From: Amia ocellicauda
Lineage: Eukaryota; Chordata; Actinopteri; Amiiformes; Amiidae
DNA length: 64,000 nt
Direction of reading: 5' to 3'
NCBI RefSeq assembly: GCF_036373705.1
Contig: NC_089858.1
Span: 13,088,001-13,152,000, forward strand
Part shown: one piece after another, positions 23,916-36,400 of the stretch
How positions within the stretch are numbered: position 1 is the first letter of the stretch
How the letters are laid out: the number at the start of each line of letters is the position of its first letter
Translations under genes and position numbers: made by a program
Notes under the pieces: model-generated
Told to the model about the DNA's origin: nothing
Seen by the model: the letters and a program-made list of their open reading frames with translations, nothing else
The model's database searches: none

Positions 23916-26679
23916 GGAGAAAAAAAATACAAAAAAGCCTTAAAACTCTGGTTTCCTGCAGCTTTTGTTTCAGAACCACCCCCCAGCGCCCCCCTGTTCT
24001 CTGATTGTATTATTTTAAACAGCATCTATAGCATCTGAGAGAGCTGAGAAAACAATGAGGGAGGGAGGGAGGGGGGTGCAGGAATGTACTGGAATGGAAG
24101 GGCTTTCACAGATCAAGTTCTGTGATGGGAACCCTCACCTTCCCCCCCCACTCCTACGATCCCTTTGCTTAACACCCTCTCTTGGGTCTCTCCATTCTTT
24201 CAGCTCTCTTTGTAACTCTCCAGACCCCTGTCACCCCCTCGCAGAAAGGGCTGGAGGGGCGATGGAGGAGTTATATTCAAACAGGGAGGCCCAGAGCAGG
24301 GGGAGGGGAGGAAGGGTGTGGGTGGTGGGTTTCAGGGGATATGATGAGATGTGCGGTGTTGCTTGGTTTGTTCTCTTATAGTTCGAAACGGGAGGGAACT
24401 TGATCATCTACCGCGAGTCTAATTTATGCAAATGGCAGGAAAGTCATAAAGGTCATACATCCACAACCACAGTACAAAATAGCAAACAAACAAATAGATC
24501 ATTTATAATCCCCACTAATCTAACAATTGGGATTGTATCTTGAGTGTGCGATCTTCCTTCTTGTAGTACATTGTTCACATTGATCTGCACCTCATGTACA
24601 TTGCTGGCATGCATACTTTCTTGTATATACCCCCCCCCCCCCCCACACACACACACACACCCTTTTGGAAAAGGCAAGGAAAGTACGCAACTTCGTTTGC
24701 ACACCTCAGTGTGTCAGAGATTGTTTTGGGGTATTGTTGTCTGTGCTGCTCTGGGTCCTGAGTGTGTGTGTCTTGTGTGTCTGTGCTTACAAGCCTTGCT
24801 TAACCCCCCCCCCACCCCCAATTCCTGGTTGCTGTTTTTCTGGGTGGGCATCTTTGCAGCATCTTGCATTTTGAAGTGGAGGGTCTTGGGGATGGGGCCT
24901 AGTACTGTTCTGTTAACCCCCTTTTAAAGAGCTCAGCGGGCTGTTTCTGGAGTAAGCCCCCGAGGTCAGGACAAGCGGAGAGTGTGTGTGTGTGTGTGTG
25001 TGCGTGCGCATGCACACATTAGTAATGCTGTGTTAATGTGAAAGCACAAAATTTAGAGCAGGTGTGGGATGTATTTGCTTCGACAGAAGTGTCCCACTCT
25101 CTGTATTGTACTGTAGCAGACGGTCCCCCCAGAGTTGCACCTGATGTCACTGAATTCCTAGTTCAGACCGAGACTCCCAGTTCGGAAAACAGTCTGTGCC
25201 TTATAAATAAGTACATCCAATTCCAGCTAGGAATGTCCAAAGTGCCAGGATGTTCACCATGCTTGAGCTTTTGACATGGTGTTCTTGTAGAAAACCCATG
25301 TTTCCCTATATAGTAAGCTGTCTGTGGCTTTTGCAGATACATTGGTCACAGGATAGTGTGTAGTGTAGTACGTGCGGGCTCTTTGAGATTTTATAACTCT
25401 CACCACTTCTCACCCGAAGATTCCCACAGTGACTTCTCCATTATGACTGGTGTACCAGAGAAGTTGGTTATAGAGCCACAAACCCATGCAAAGCCTGTGC
25501 TGGTTGTGTCGACACAGACCTGTATCTCTAGGTTTTCTCACTCCACTCTTTACAACCAGGAGAAATCCAGTTTTTCAGTTATGGCATTTGGTTTGTCCTC
25601 CGTTGGGGTTGTGCAGTATTTGCACAGTGAAACTACAATTGGCTTTTTATGTCTTTTTCACCACCCTGCACACCAGCACCTCGGGACATCCTGCGTCCAG
25701 GAGGGAAGATGTATCTATCCCCTGAGGGTTAGTGTGTCTCTCTCAGGCCTAAAGAGTGTGTCTGTGGAGAAGCACTTCTGTAGAGTACCTGGGGTGGGGG
25801 GGTTCTCCGATTATGATCCACACTACAATTTCCTTTCAGCAGCAGCCCACACAGCACAATCAGGCATCTGGTGTTCCTTACGCCACGTACACTGGCTGGT
25901 GGGGGCCGGGCTCCAGCAGTGGGATCGGGGGATTAGAGATCCATTGGCTTCACAAGCCCTCAGTGGGATTCACAGTGACCCCAATGCAGACTACTTTTAA
26001 GATAAGCACTGAAACAAGGACGGGAGGCCACAAGTGGAAAACCCAGGCGGCTTCTAAAATTCAGATTGTATTCGTGGTGTCCATGGGTGCAAGAACACAC
26101 ACGTACACACGTGTGTAAATGCACACAAGTGCGCGCACACACACATCATCAGCGGCAGTGAGGGAAGAGGGTGAGAGCGAGTCAGCCACCTGTGAACAGG
26201 TATGTCTCCCAGGATGCTGGGGGGACTCTTGTGGTGTCCCTTCAATTCCCTTCAAGTCCCTTCATACTTCATTCCTCTGGCAGAGAGAGAGATTTCCCAG
26301 TTTCTCTATCTGTGTCTCTGTCTCTGTCTCACTAAGTCTCTCTATCATGCTTTGTGTGTCTCTTGCTTTCTGTGTCTCTCTCGATATCTCTCTCGCGCTC
26401 TTGCTCTCCCCCTCTTTCCACCCCTCTCTCTTTCTTCCAGGATGTTTTTTTGAAGTGTATTCCATTGTACAGCAGGCGGAATTGGCGCAGGTCCCGGAGC
26501 TGCAGCGGCCAAGAGGAGGGAGGAAAAGAAAAAGGCCCCCTAATAGATTCTTCATGTGCCTGCTTTGGATTACAACAGGAATTTGGAAATGATTTTAGCA
26601 GAAACGTCCAGTCACGGGCACCGCTGAGTCACAAGAGGAGAGCTCAGGGCTCGGGCAGAGAGGGCAGTGTCAGTGAGTG
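23916..26679. other. Intergenic, no gene recognised
   Basis: Mixed-composition sequence. Seen: a C-run then CA repeat at 24631-24660, C-run at 24804-24817, GT repeat at 24981-25003, CA/GT-rich palindromic stretch at 26094-26145, and CT-rich sequence at 26280-26440. The frame at 25356-26000 has no family motif or splice support. Confidence 0.5.
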
Positions 26680-27234
26680 TTTGTGTGTGAGAGAGAGAGA
26701 GATGATCTAGTGGCAAATTAAGTGCAGGACTAAAACCAGGCACGTGCACAGATAGACCCCAGGGGGAGCTCGAGCCCCTGCCCTTTTTCCCTCAGACTCA
26801 ACAAGTTCCCTCGTCAGCAGCTGGGGTGCCCCTTTTTTGCTTGAGCCCCTGCCCCCCAAAATGTCTGTGCATGGCCCTGACTAAAACAGAAAGAGACAGA
26901 GACTATGCACAATGCTCAGAATCCTGTATTTCGTTGCTCTGCATTCTTCTGCATTTAACATGGTCTTGTTTGACCTTTTACCCACATGTGTGTCTGTGTT
27001 TCTCCTCCTCTATCTATGGCCCATCCACAGGCTGCATTGCACACGGGGGAACTTGCACATGTTGCTTTTCCTGTCACTAACTTCCAGGTGCAGCGCTTTG
27101 AAACGGGTGATAACGCCGCTGAGAGGGACGTTAGAAGGGAGTCATGAGACTTGTAGAAGCTTACGTCACAATGCCCGCAAGGAGCAAACTGAATGTAAGC
27201 TGCTGTATGTGGGGGCAACACATTCACCTACCTG
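26680..27234. repeat. Duplicated segment, copy 2 (with MITE insertion)
   Basis: Direct repeat of 13503-13902. It equals copy 1 except for a 143-bp MITE plus 8-bp target duplication at 26729-26887, a 5-base AGAGA-type indel near 26896 and the 3-base TAA deletion near 27196. The two copies bracket nrarp, 13.3 kb apart. The near identity implies recent duplication, gene conversion, or an uncharacterised repeat family. Confidence 0.88.
26737..26879. mobile_element. hAT-type MITE with 8-bp target duplication
   Basis: A 143-bp element with ends CAGGCACGTGCACAGAT and, reversed, CAGGGCCATGCACAGAC. It is flanked by identical ACTAAAAC at 26729-26736 and 26880-26887. An 8-bp duplication and CAGG-type ends define the hAT superfamily. 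Copy 1 of the surrounding repeat has a single ACTAAAAC (13551-13558), a natural empty site. No coding capacity. Confidence 0.85.
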
Positions 27235-29832
27235 GGTAGTTTGTGTGTGTGTGTGCACATGGACTTGCACATGCAGATTCAAAGAACCCAGGTGTCATTG
27301 TGGGAGTGAGGGTGAGTGAGAGGGTCATTGTGAGTCAGTGGGAGTTCATCAGTCAGTCCATGCATGAGTGTAAAAGGGAGAGAGTGTTATGAGATTGTGA
27401 GAGAGTGCGTCAGTGTGTGTCAGTGTCCGAGAGTGTTTGCACGCACCCTTGGGAATGTGGCAGTGCTGCTGGTCCGAGGCCGTGGCCCTGGCTGGCCCTT
27501 CTGCAGCGCTTGCTGTTCCCTGTTCCCGAGCTGTGTGTTCTACCCCTGTGCTAGACGGGGGCCCCTTTATCAGGGGATCTGGGAGAGCAGCCCCAGACAG
27601 CGCTGGGCAGACATAAATATACAGGCCCACGTTAGTGTAACTCAGCGCAGTGGGAAAGGGCAGAGGCACGGCCTGGGCGAAGTGACTGCCTTGCACTGAA
27701 CTGTGTGTCAATTGGAGGATATACAAGTTTTTTTTTTTTTGGCAGCTTTAGCTAATCTTTTAATAATATTGTTTCTCAGGTTACAGGGTTTTAAAAACTC
27801 ATATTTTTTTCTGTCCTTTTATTCAGGTCATTTCCTGCAATGCAATTTTCACACTTGTTTTTTTTGCACACACACTTTCACTCACCCACACACACACTCA
27901 CATACACATGCACATGTTGGACTCAATCCAACTCACATACAACACAATGACACATAATGACAAAGAAACATGCAACACACATTCACACACACTACGTGAA
28001 ACTACATGCAGAAACCCAATGTGGCCCCACTAGACACAGGACAGCGACGCCCCCAGTCAAAGATAACTAACAGTAATAAGACTAATGGCATTACAGCACT
28101 GGGACAATGACCTCCAGTGACCCTGATCCCTCTCTGGGGGCACCTGCCCCTCCCGTTATTTAACCTCAGAGCAGGCAGAGCAGGGTGTTGCATAAAGCAG
28201 ACATATCAAGACCAATAGCAAATACGGCCAGCTTGTGATTCCTTCGGTGTCAGGGCATGTGTGCAGTTAGGCCTCAGAGACCCACTGACTCCATTGCATT
28301 GTACTATTTATTTAGTTTCTTATTATTTTTATAAAAATATATATAGGTTAAGCTCTTATCTAATGAAAAACACAGAATAATGAATGAATAATCATAAAAG
28401 AGATGCACGGGACAGAACCAGTTCCCGAAAGTGCAAGAAACCGAGAAAAGGGGGTTATAAAACGTTGACTCAGTTTTTATTTATTTTTTGTTTTGTGTGT
28501 TTTTGTTTTTATTTTCTTTCTTTCCCAGGGAGCGTCGGTTTCATCCAGGCTGCATGCATGGTGACAATCTCCCATCCCGACATGAATTCCCACACAGAGA
28601 ATGTGATGCTATCAGCGCCAGGGTGATAAGAGCAGCGCCGAAGAGGAAGATAAGGTGCTGATACTCCACCTCTTTCAGCAGAAACATGGTCTCTTGCCAA
28701 GCCAGACCTGCGAGAGACATCGCTTCGGCGTTTCTTCCACATTCTAAGTTCAGTTAAGTCCTAAAGGTATAAAAATATATATGGGTGGCCACTGGGGCTC
28801 ACCTGGTGTGCAGCTGCTTGCCTCACTCTGTCCCGTTCATTCCTCCCCTCCTGTCCCCCTGCCCCGGCCCCCTCAACCTGTCCTCACCTGTCCTCCTCTC
28901 CCTGCCTGAACGATGGTGAAGCTGCCACGACGTACGAAGAACGACTGATCGATAAGCACTGAATCCAAAAGTGGTAAAGAAAAAAATACCAAACGCTCAC
29001 CCCTCCAATCGCGCACACACACACACACACACACACGTGTTGGAGCTACTCATGAGTGCAGGCCAGTCCTGCTGTCCAGTTGTCTCCTTCCCCCGCGTAT
29101 GTCTCTTGACGACCCCCAGTCACTGGCTCTGTGTTATTTTTGCCCTTTTAAGTGGCGGGTTCTCGTGGTGTGTTTATGTGTTGGTTGGTGGGTTTGTTGA
29201 GGTTTGCCTGCAGATGAAAGAGTTTGCTCAGGAAGAGCAGAGAGACAGGAAAGGAAGGAAACGATGAGAGGAGAGGGAAAAAAAAGTTCCCTTTGACCAC
29301 ACTTGAATCCCTACTAATCTGATCTCCTTTATTGTATGTGAACCACCCCCCCACACCCACACACTCTGTTCTCTCACTGTTTATGTCAGCGGATTGGGGG
29401 GGGATTCCTGTCCCATTTAGGTTAAATGCACACAACAGTGGAAAAAGAAAAATAACAGGAACTGAAAAACAGATACAGAGATTCTGCATGACTTTGGGGA
29501 CCAAACCCAGTCCGACTCCTAAGGTGTCTGCATCGCTACTGGAATCCTGTGGGGAAAATAATATCCCCTCATGACAAGAGGCCATCTCCAATGTGGGATT
29601 GTTTTACTTCCAGGACTCCCCTCAAACAGGCCTGCCTATACACAGAGCGCCTGGAGCGCCACAGCCAGGCCTACGTTTGTGAGATTGTGTGTTCATGAGA
29701 GAGTGAGGGTGTAAGAGAGTGTGGGTATGTGTGTATGAGTATGTAAGAATGTGTGTGTGTGTTTTATGTGTGTGTATGTAAGATTGCGTGATTGTGTGTG
29801 TGTTTGTGTGTGTGTGTGTATATGAGTATGTA

Positions 29833-29863
<31 letters not shown>

Positions 29864-30650
29864 CCTCGGCTCCTGCGGCCTGCGCTCAGAGACAGGTGGC
29901 CAGGCTGGGTCTGCGAATGCCCTCTGCTCTTTTTTAACTTTTTCTTTCATTCTTTTTAACTCCATTCTGCGCCTTCCACCTCCCAAACACAACCAGCCCC
30001 ATTCAGCCGCCCATTCTTCCCTGCCTGGGCCCTTTGTTCTCTCTGCTCAGCCGTGCTCTGCCTCTATTCATGGCTCCAGACTGGGCACCCATTGACTGAA
30101 GCCTATGTTCACTCAGTAGGCAGCTGCTATGCTAATGAACTGCGGAGAGGCAAGGCGAGAGGGAGATGGGGTAGGGAAGGGGGCTGGGGGGGGTATAACA
30201 ACAGAGAAAGAGAGAAGGGTGGGGGGGAGGGAGGGGGCATAGAGAGGGGAGAGAGGGGTGCTTCTCAACTCTCCTAAAGCAGTGATGATCCAAATTCTAT
30301 AACAGCAGACCTGGCAAAGTAAAGAGAAAGAACTATACCCCCCCTTTTCTCCTCCTCCCTCACCTCCACCCCCCCAAAATACCTCCTCTCCCCTCACATC
30401 TCTTTCACATTCAAATGCATTGAACACCAGGCCCGGCGCACGGACACACTCTGGCTTAAAGTGGCCCCCAGAGCCAGTGCCGTCTGGCCCTATGGGAACC
30501 CAGGCCAGTCCTCCCTCAAACAGGTGTGTGTGTGTGTTTGTCCCTGTCTGCATTGCTCTGCGTGTCTGCTGTGCGTGTTTGTGTGCGAGCGTGGTGAGGC
30601 GTTTGAACATGAATCTGTTTCGTGGGTGTGTAATTGTTTATGTGTACGAG

Positions 30651-30687
<37 letters not shown>

Positions 30688-32700
30688 ACGTATACATGGG
30701 TATAATTTTGTGTAGAGTTATTCTTCTGTCTGGGACAACAACCCCTCCCTCTCCCTCTCTCTCCCTCCCTCCCTCCCATCTGTCCTGACATATCAGCACA
30801 GCAGCGCACAGTTTGGGACTTGACACCTGTCGCTACCACACCTTCTTCATTCCCTCACTCCCTCTGAGAGAGCGAGAGAAAGAGAGAGCAAGAGAAAGAG
30901 AGAGAGATGGGGGGGCAGGCTGGGCTCTGGAGTGAGACAATGAAGAGGCGAGATGTGTGGAGCTTGAAGGAATTTGCCTGTAACATTAGCATCCACACAT
31001 GACATTAAACCCCCCCTGCAGCTTCCCTGTGGGAATTTTGCTTGTTTTTTTATGTTTGTCTTTACATAGATTTTATTTATTTCATTGCCTTTTTGGAAAT
31101 CGGTTTGTCAGTGGATTATTATTATTATTAATTATCTTCTCATTGTGGAGGTCTATCTAGCCTAGCCAAGCACATACAAGCATGCAAATACAAATACAAA
31201 TATGCTGCACACTTTACTCATGGTTGGGGGGGTAAGGATGCTTACATAGTATTTTCTCCTTTCAGAGATACTGGCCCAAGAGTTTCTCGTAAAACACGAG
31301 TTGAAGTTAACATACCTAAGTCACAGTGCGTACAGTTCACTCAGAGATGCTGTGTGAGTGTTTCTATTAACTGGGCAGCTTATTTTTAATATTTTCGGAG
31401 AGAGCATTGCTTAGCTGTAAAAACCCTACAAGCTTATAGGACACAGAGAGAGGGAGAAGAGAGAGAGAACAGTAGGGAGACAGTAGAGAAATACAGTAGC
31501 GATAGTACACAGAGAGACTTTTAACCATTTTTATTGACCAATAACAGAATAAAAAATAAAATATTAAGACAACTATATGTAGCCATTGTGCACATAAAGA
31601 AACAAAGACAGAAAGAGAGAGAAACGAGAAGAGAAAAAAGAGTTCTCCAAGATACAGGGGTGGCGAAAGAGACGAGGGAGGGGGGAAGGCGGGCGGGAGG
31701 GGAGGTAAATACCAAAAAAAAACAGTAAACAAACAAAGCGACAAGCTGGCGGTGTTGAAGTGAGAGTGCAGGCCGGCAGCTGACTGGGCCGGGCCGGGGG
31801 CTGAGTGGGCCAGGCTGGGGGCTGAGTCTGTCTCCCTCTCTTTCTCTTTCTCCTTCACCCCCCCTCCCCCTGTTTCCATGTGCAGCTATTTCCCCTTTCA
31901 GACGGTGACCTCGCGGGTTCACATGGCTCCCTGGTTCAGCGTGACATCTGCTTGCTTGAGCACAAAGATGGAAAAGGGGAGGGGGGGGTGTTGGGGATGG
32001 GGATGGGGTTGCATTGTGGGGGGGTTCATTGCATGGGAACGCAGAGAGAGCAGCACTGATGCCTCGCAGCCTCACCCCAGCCCAGCCCAGCCCAGCCCAG
32101 CCACATGCCCTTGGTTTATATTTACGCGTTTTTCTGTTTGTGTCCTCGACTACCTGTCTGCTATGTGCCCGTCTCTCTCCTTCCTCCTTGTCTCAGTTAT
32201 TGTTCTCTCTGTCCCCATCCCCATCCATCCCCACTCCGCACGCCTGCAATCCTCTTTCTGCTGGACTAATTACATAATTAATTAATGAGGTCATTAGAAA
32301 ACGAATAATGTGGCAGTGAGAGCACACAGTCAGATGTGTTTGCTCTGAGGTGCCACAGGTGGCTATGCTCCGAGTGTCAGAGCAGCTGGGCAGCAGGTAG
32401 GGGGGAATTTATGCAGTTATGTGAGATTTATTTTTGTATGATATCGATTGATCGATTGACTGGTTTTTAGTATCAGCAGGAGGTGGGTAATACACAGCTT
32501 GGTGAGTCGGGGTATGAGGTGTGCTGCTCAGCTGATTGTTTTGCTGCAAGAGAAAGAAAGTGAAGAAAATGAGACAAAGAGCTGGCGGAGTGAAGTGGCC
32601 ACTGAAGCCCTGAGCTGAAATCAAGCCAACTGAGCCGCCTCTGTCTGCCCCGGACTCACAGCCGGAGCGGGGTACAGCCCAGCCCCTGTCTCTGCTCTCA
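27235..32700. other. Intergenic, simple repeats, no gene recognised
   Basis: Seen: GT and CA arrays at 27239-27256, 27870-27905 and 29012-29037, a long degenerate GT array at 29697-29862, a GT array at 30654-30685, GA-rich tracts at 30150-30260, 30865-30910 and 31445-31480, a CCCAG repeat at 32082-32103. No exon with splice sites and family motif was found in either strand. Confidence 0.5.
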
Positions 32701-32820
32701 GACACACACATACACACATACACACTCTCTCTCTGTCCCCTCTCTCTCTCTCACACACACGCATATACACACACACAATCTCTCTCTCTCACACACACAC
32801 ACAATCTCTCACACACACAT

Positions 32821-32851
<31 letters not shown>

Positions 32852-32852
32852 A

Positions 32853-32885
<33 letters not shown>

Positions 32886-33064
32886 ATCTCTCACACACAC
32901 ATATACACACACACAATCTCTCTCTCTCACACACACACAATCTCTCACACACACATATACACACACACAATCTCTCTCTCTCTCACACACACACATATAT
33001 ACACACACAATCTCTCTCTCACACACATATACACACACACTCACACACATATACACACACACAA

Positions 33065-33102
<38 letters not shown>

Positions 33103-33150
33103 TCACACACATATACACACACAATCTCTCACTCTCACACACACACACAA

Positions 33151-33183
<33 letters not shown>

Positions 33184-33284
33184 ATCTCTCTCTCACACAC
33201 ACACACACAATCTCTCTCTCACACACACAATCTCTCTCTCACACACATATACACACACACTCACACACATATACACACACACAA

Positions 33285-33322
<38 letters not shown>

Positions 33323-33418
33323 TCACACACATATACACACACAATCTCTCTCTCTCACACACACACACAATCTCTCTCTCACACACACACACACACACAA
33401 TCTATCTCTCACACACAT
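32701..33418. repeat. CA/TC/ATAC compound minisatellite
   Basis: CACACA blocks alternate with ATCTCTCTC and CATATACAC blocks. There is a larger-scale duplication inside: about 119 bp at 33012-33130 recurs at 33232-33350, an offset of 220 bp. Not coding. Confidence 0.93.
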
Positions 33419-36400
33419 GCACGCTGTAAAACACTTTCTCTACTGCATGCTCATACATATTGCTAATACCTACACATTAACACACACACTTACTAACTAA
33501 CGCAACCACCCTCACACACACACACAATGCATAATAACAACCTGATAATATTAATTTACTATTACTAATATTAGTAATATAGTAATGCATATTAAATGTA
33601 TGGCCACTATACAGCATATTGAATATTTGTGTCACCTTCAATAATAATAACACTTCCTGATGTGTGGGTTCGCGCTCGGCCTCACTGCTGTCAGACACAG
33701 GCTGTGCAGCAAGGACAGCTGGTCCGAGACTCCGAGCAGCACGCTGTCCTGGCACAGGGTTGGCATTCTTTGTTTGTTTGTTTTTGTTCAAAGAAAATAA
33801 GGTATTTTTTTCCAGAGATCTTCTCATTTACCCCTCTCCTGTGGAGGACCTGGCACTTCGTCCTCTCTACCCAAGTGGCAGGTTACAGACCTGCACCACA
33901 AGCCTGCTTTAAATAAAACCCCCACAGGGTTCAGCTTTATTACCAGTGATTTTGCAGGGTTTTGATTTGGTCTACACCCTAGTCCCATTCTAGGGTGTAA
34001 AATGTATTTGAACTTTATTTAAAATAAATTTGTTTTAAAAAATGTGGTGCAAAGCTGGCAATGGGCAAATTCTGTTAAATTCAATACTCAATACTGAGAT
34101 GCATGTATGAATCTTTACGTGTGTGTGTGTGTGTGTGTGTGTGTCAGTATCGTATATAAAAGTGCTCTCCCCCTCTGAAAGCAATTAAGGGGAATAAAGC
34201 AACAGTTGAGCACTGCCAACCTCTTTATTTTTTCTTTTTCTTTTTCTTTTTTTTTTTAAGTGAGCGGAGAGACTGTTTTTCTGTTTGGCTGCGCTCTGTG
34301 AATGGGGCTATTCAGTCACATATTGCCACCACCTTTCATTCCCCCATTGTTATACCCCATTCCCCCACTCACCCCCCCTCCATACCCCTACCTCTCTCTC
34401 TCTCTCTCTACTCCTCCTCCTCTCCTCCCACTAGCGAGCGAGGGAATCCAAGACTCTGCCGAGGACTGGTAGGCTTGAATGAACCAGCAAAAGTGTGAGG
34501 GTTATGGGGTGGGGGGGTGGGTCTGCGAGGTGGTGATGCTGTTCATGCTATGCGATGGCTTTCCTGGGGTGAGAGAAAGAGCTGTCAGCTGGGCTGGGAG
34601 AACGAGAGACGAAAGGAGGAGAGAAGAGAAGGTGGCGGGCAGGCAGACGGGTGGGTTGGCGCAGATGGGGGGGTGCTTCCCCCCCCCTCTCTCTCGCTCT
34701 CTTTGTGGGACAGGACAGTGAACAGATTGCACTCACATCGCCCCCTTCCCCCTGTCCAGAGGAATGTGGCGTTCTCGCATTGTTGGAGGAGGGACAGGGG
34801 GGGCTGGGGGTTGCCTAAGGAGGTGCTTTGAAATGTGCTCTCTCTCTGTGAGTCAGGCAGATGTGAGAGAGGGTCAGTGTGTGTGTCTGTGAGTGGGGGG
34901 AATGGGGGTCTAAGGGTGAGAACTTTGATCCTTGTAGCCCAAACTCTCTCTCTGTCTCGTTGCTCCTGCCCAGCCTGCCCTGCCCTGGCCCTGTCCTTAC
35001 ATCACCCTGTCCCTCTGTGAAGCCCAGCAGCAATGGCAGCAGCAGCTAGGATGGAGACGGGCTCTGTCTCAGGGGCCGCCCGGGGCCACACTGCAGATGG
35101 ATCAAAGGATAGATTCATAAGTTACCAAATAAATCATTAAATATTAATATAAGATCACTTATATTAAACTTGTGGTTGTATAACACAGTACCCTATTAAG
35201 GTTTCTTTGCTGTAAATATGTCTGGTAAGATTTTGAATAAATTTTGGGGTTCATTCCAAAAGCTGAAAAGTCTTAAATTGTGGAAGTGGAAGTTAAACTT
35301 AAGGGAATTCACAATCTGGAACTGGAAGAGAACCCAGAGAACAGAGCCCAGCTTTTTTGTGTTATTGTTGGTTGTTTTTCTTGTTTGTTTTCTGTGACAA
35401 CCATCTTGATTTTCTGAGTGGCTGTGTCTGGTCCTGTGTTTTGTGTGAATTGTGGTGTTGTATTGTGTTCTGCACATTCTGCAGTTCACAAGCTTCACTT
35501 TGTGTAAGTTTGTACATGGCTACTCTGACTGTTGACGTTTTGGAAACTCGTCTAGAAGCACGGATGGAGTTCTACACTTAAATATATCACTGTGTGTGTC
35601 CGTGTCTTTGTCTGTTTGTGTGTTGTGTGTGTGGGTGGGTGGTTGTTTGAGTGAGTGGTGATTGTGTGTGTGTGTGTGTCTGTGTGTGTGTGTGGGTGGG
35701 TGTGTGATTGGGGAGTCCAAGAGAGACAGGGGAGACTGAGTGACGGAGTGACTCACTCGTCCGACACAGAGATAAAGAGACCGGGAGAGAGTGAAAGAAA
35801 AACAGAGCTTAACCCCCTCCTCCATGTCCCATTCGGACACGCTCAGCAGGGCTGCTCCCACAGGACCTGTCGGCCCGTTCAACAAGTTATCTTACTTATG
35901 TGGGAGAACAGGGATCACTGCTACAGAGGAGTGCGAGAGAGAGAAAAGAGGAGAGGAGATGGATGGAGAGGGAGAAGAGAGACAGAGGGTAAACAAGGAG
36001 ACAGGGATAAAGAGAGAGAAGGAGGAGTGGGCCGGGCCAGTGGTCAGAGGCACTCTGAGCTGCTGTCGAGGGGTGTGTGGTGTGGGGGGGGGGCTTAGCA
36101 CAGTCTTCACTGTAGCAAAACAACAGCAAAGGGGGAGTAGGGGAAGGGGAGGGAAAATAGAAAAAGAAGAGAAAGAAAAAAGAAAGATGAAAGCGTGGAC
36201 AGAGAACTGAGCAGTGTGCAGCTCACTGAGAGTCCTGCTCTGTCCTGCTCTGTCCATTTCTGTTGTGTTCTCTCTTTTTCTTTTCTTCTCCTCCTCCTCC
36301 TTTGTGGCCACAGCGCTGAGGTGCGCTGTCAGGCTGTGCAGATCTTCAAGGTGGAAACATGCAAATCCCATTGTGGGAGGGGGGCAGTAAGCCTCACATA

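Noticed and set aside
25356-26000. 214-codon + strand frame
   Set aside because: No recognisable domain, starts and ends without splice or promoter context, and lies in mixed repeat sequence.
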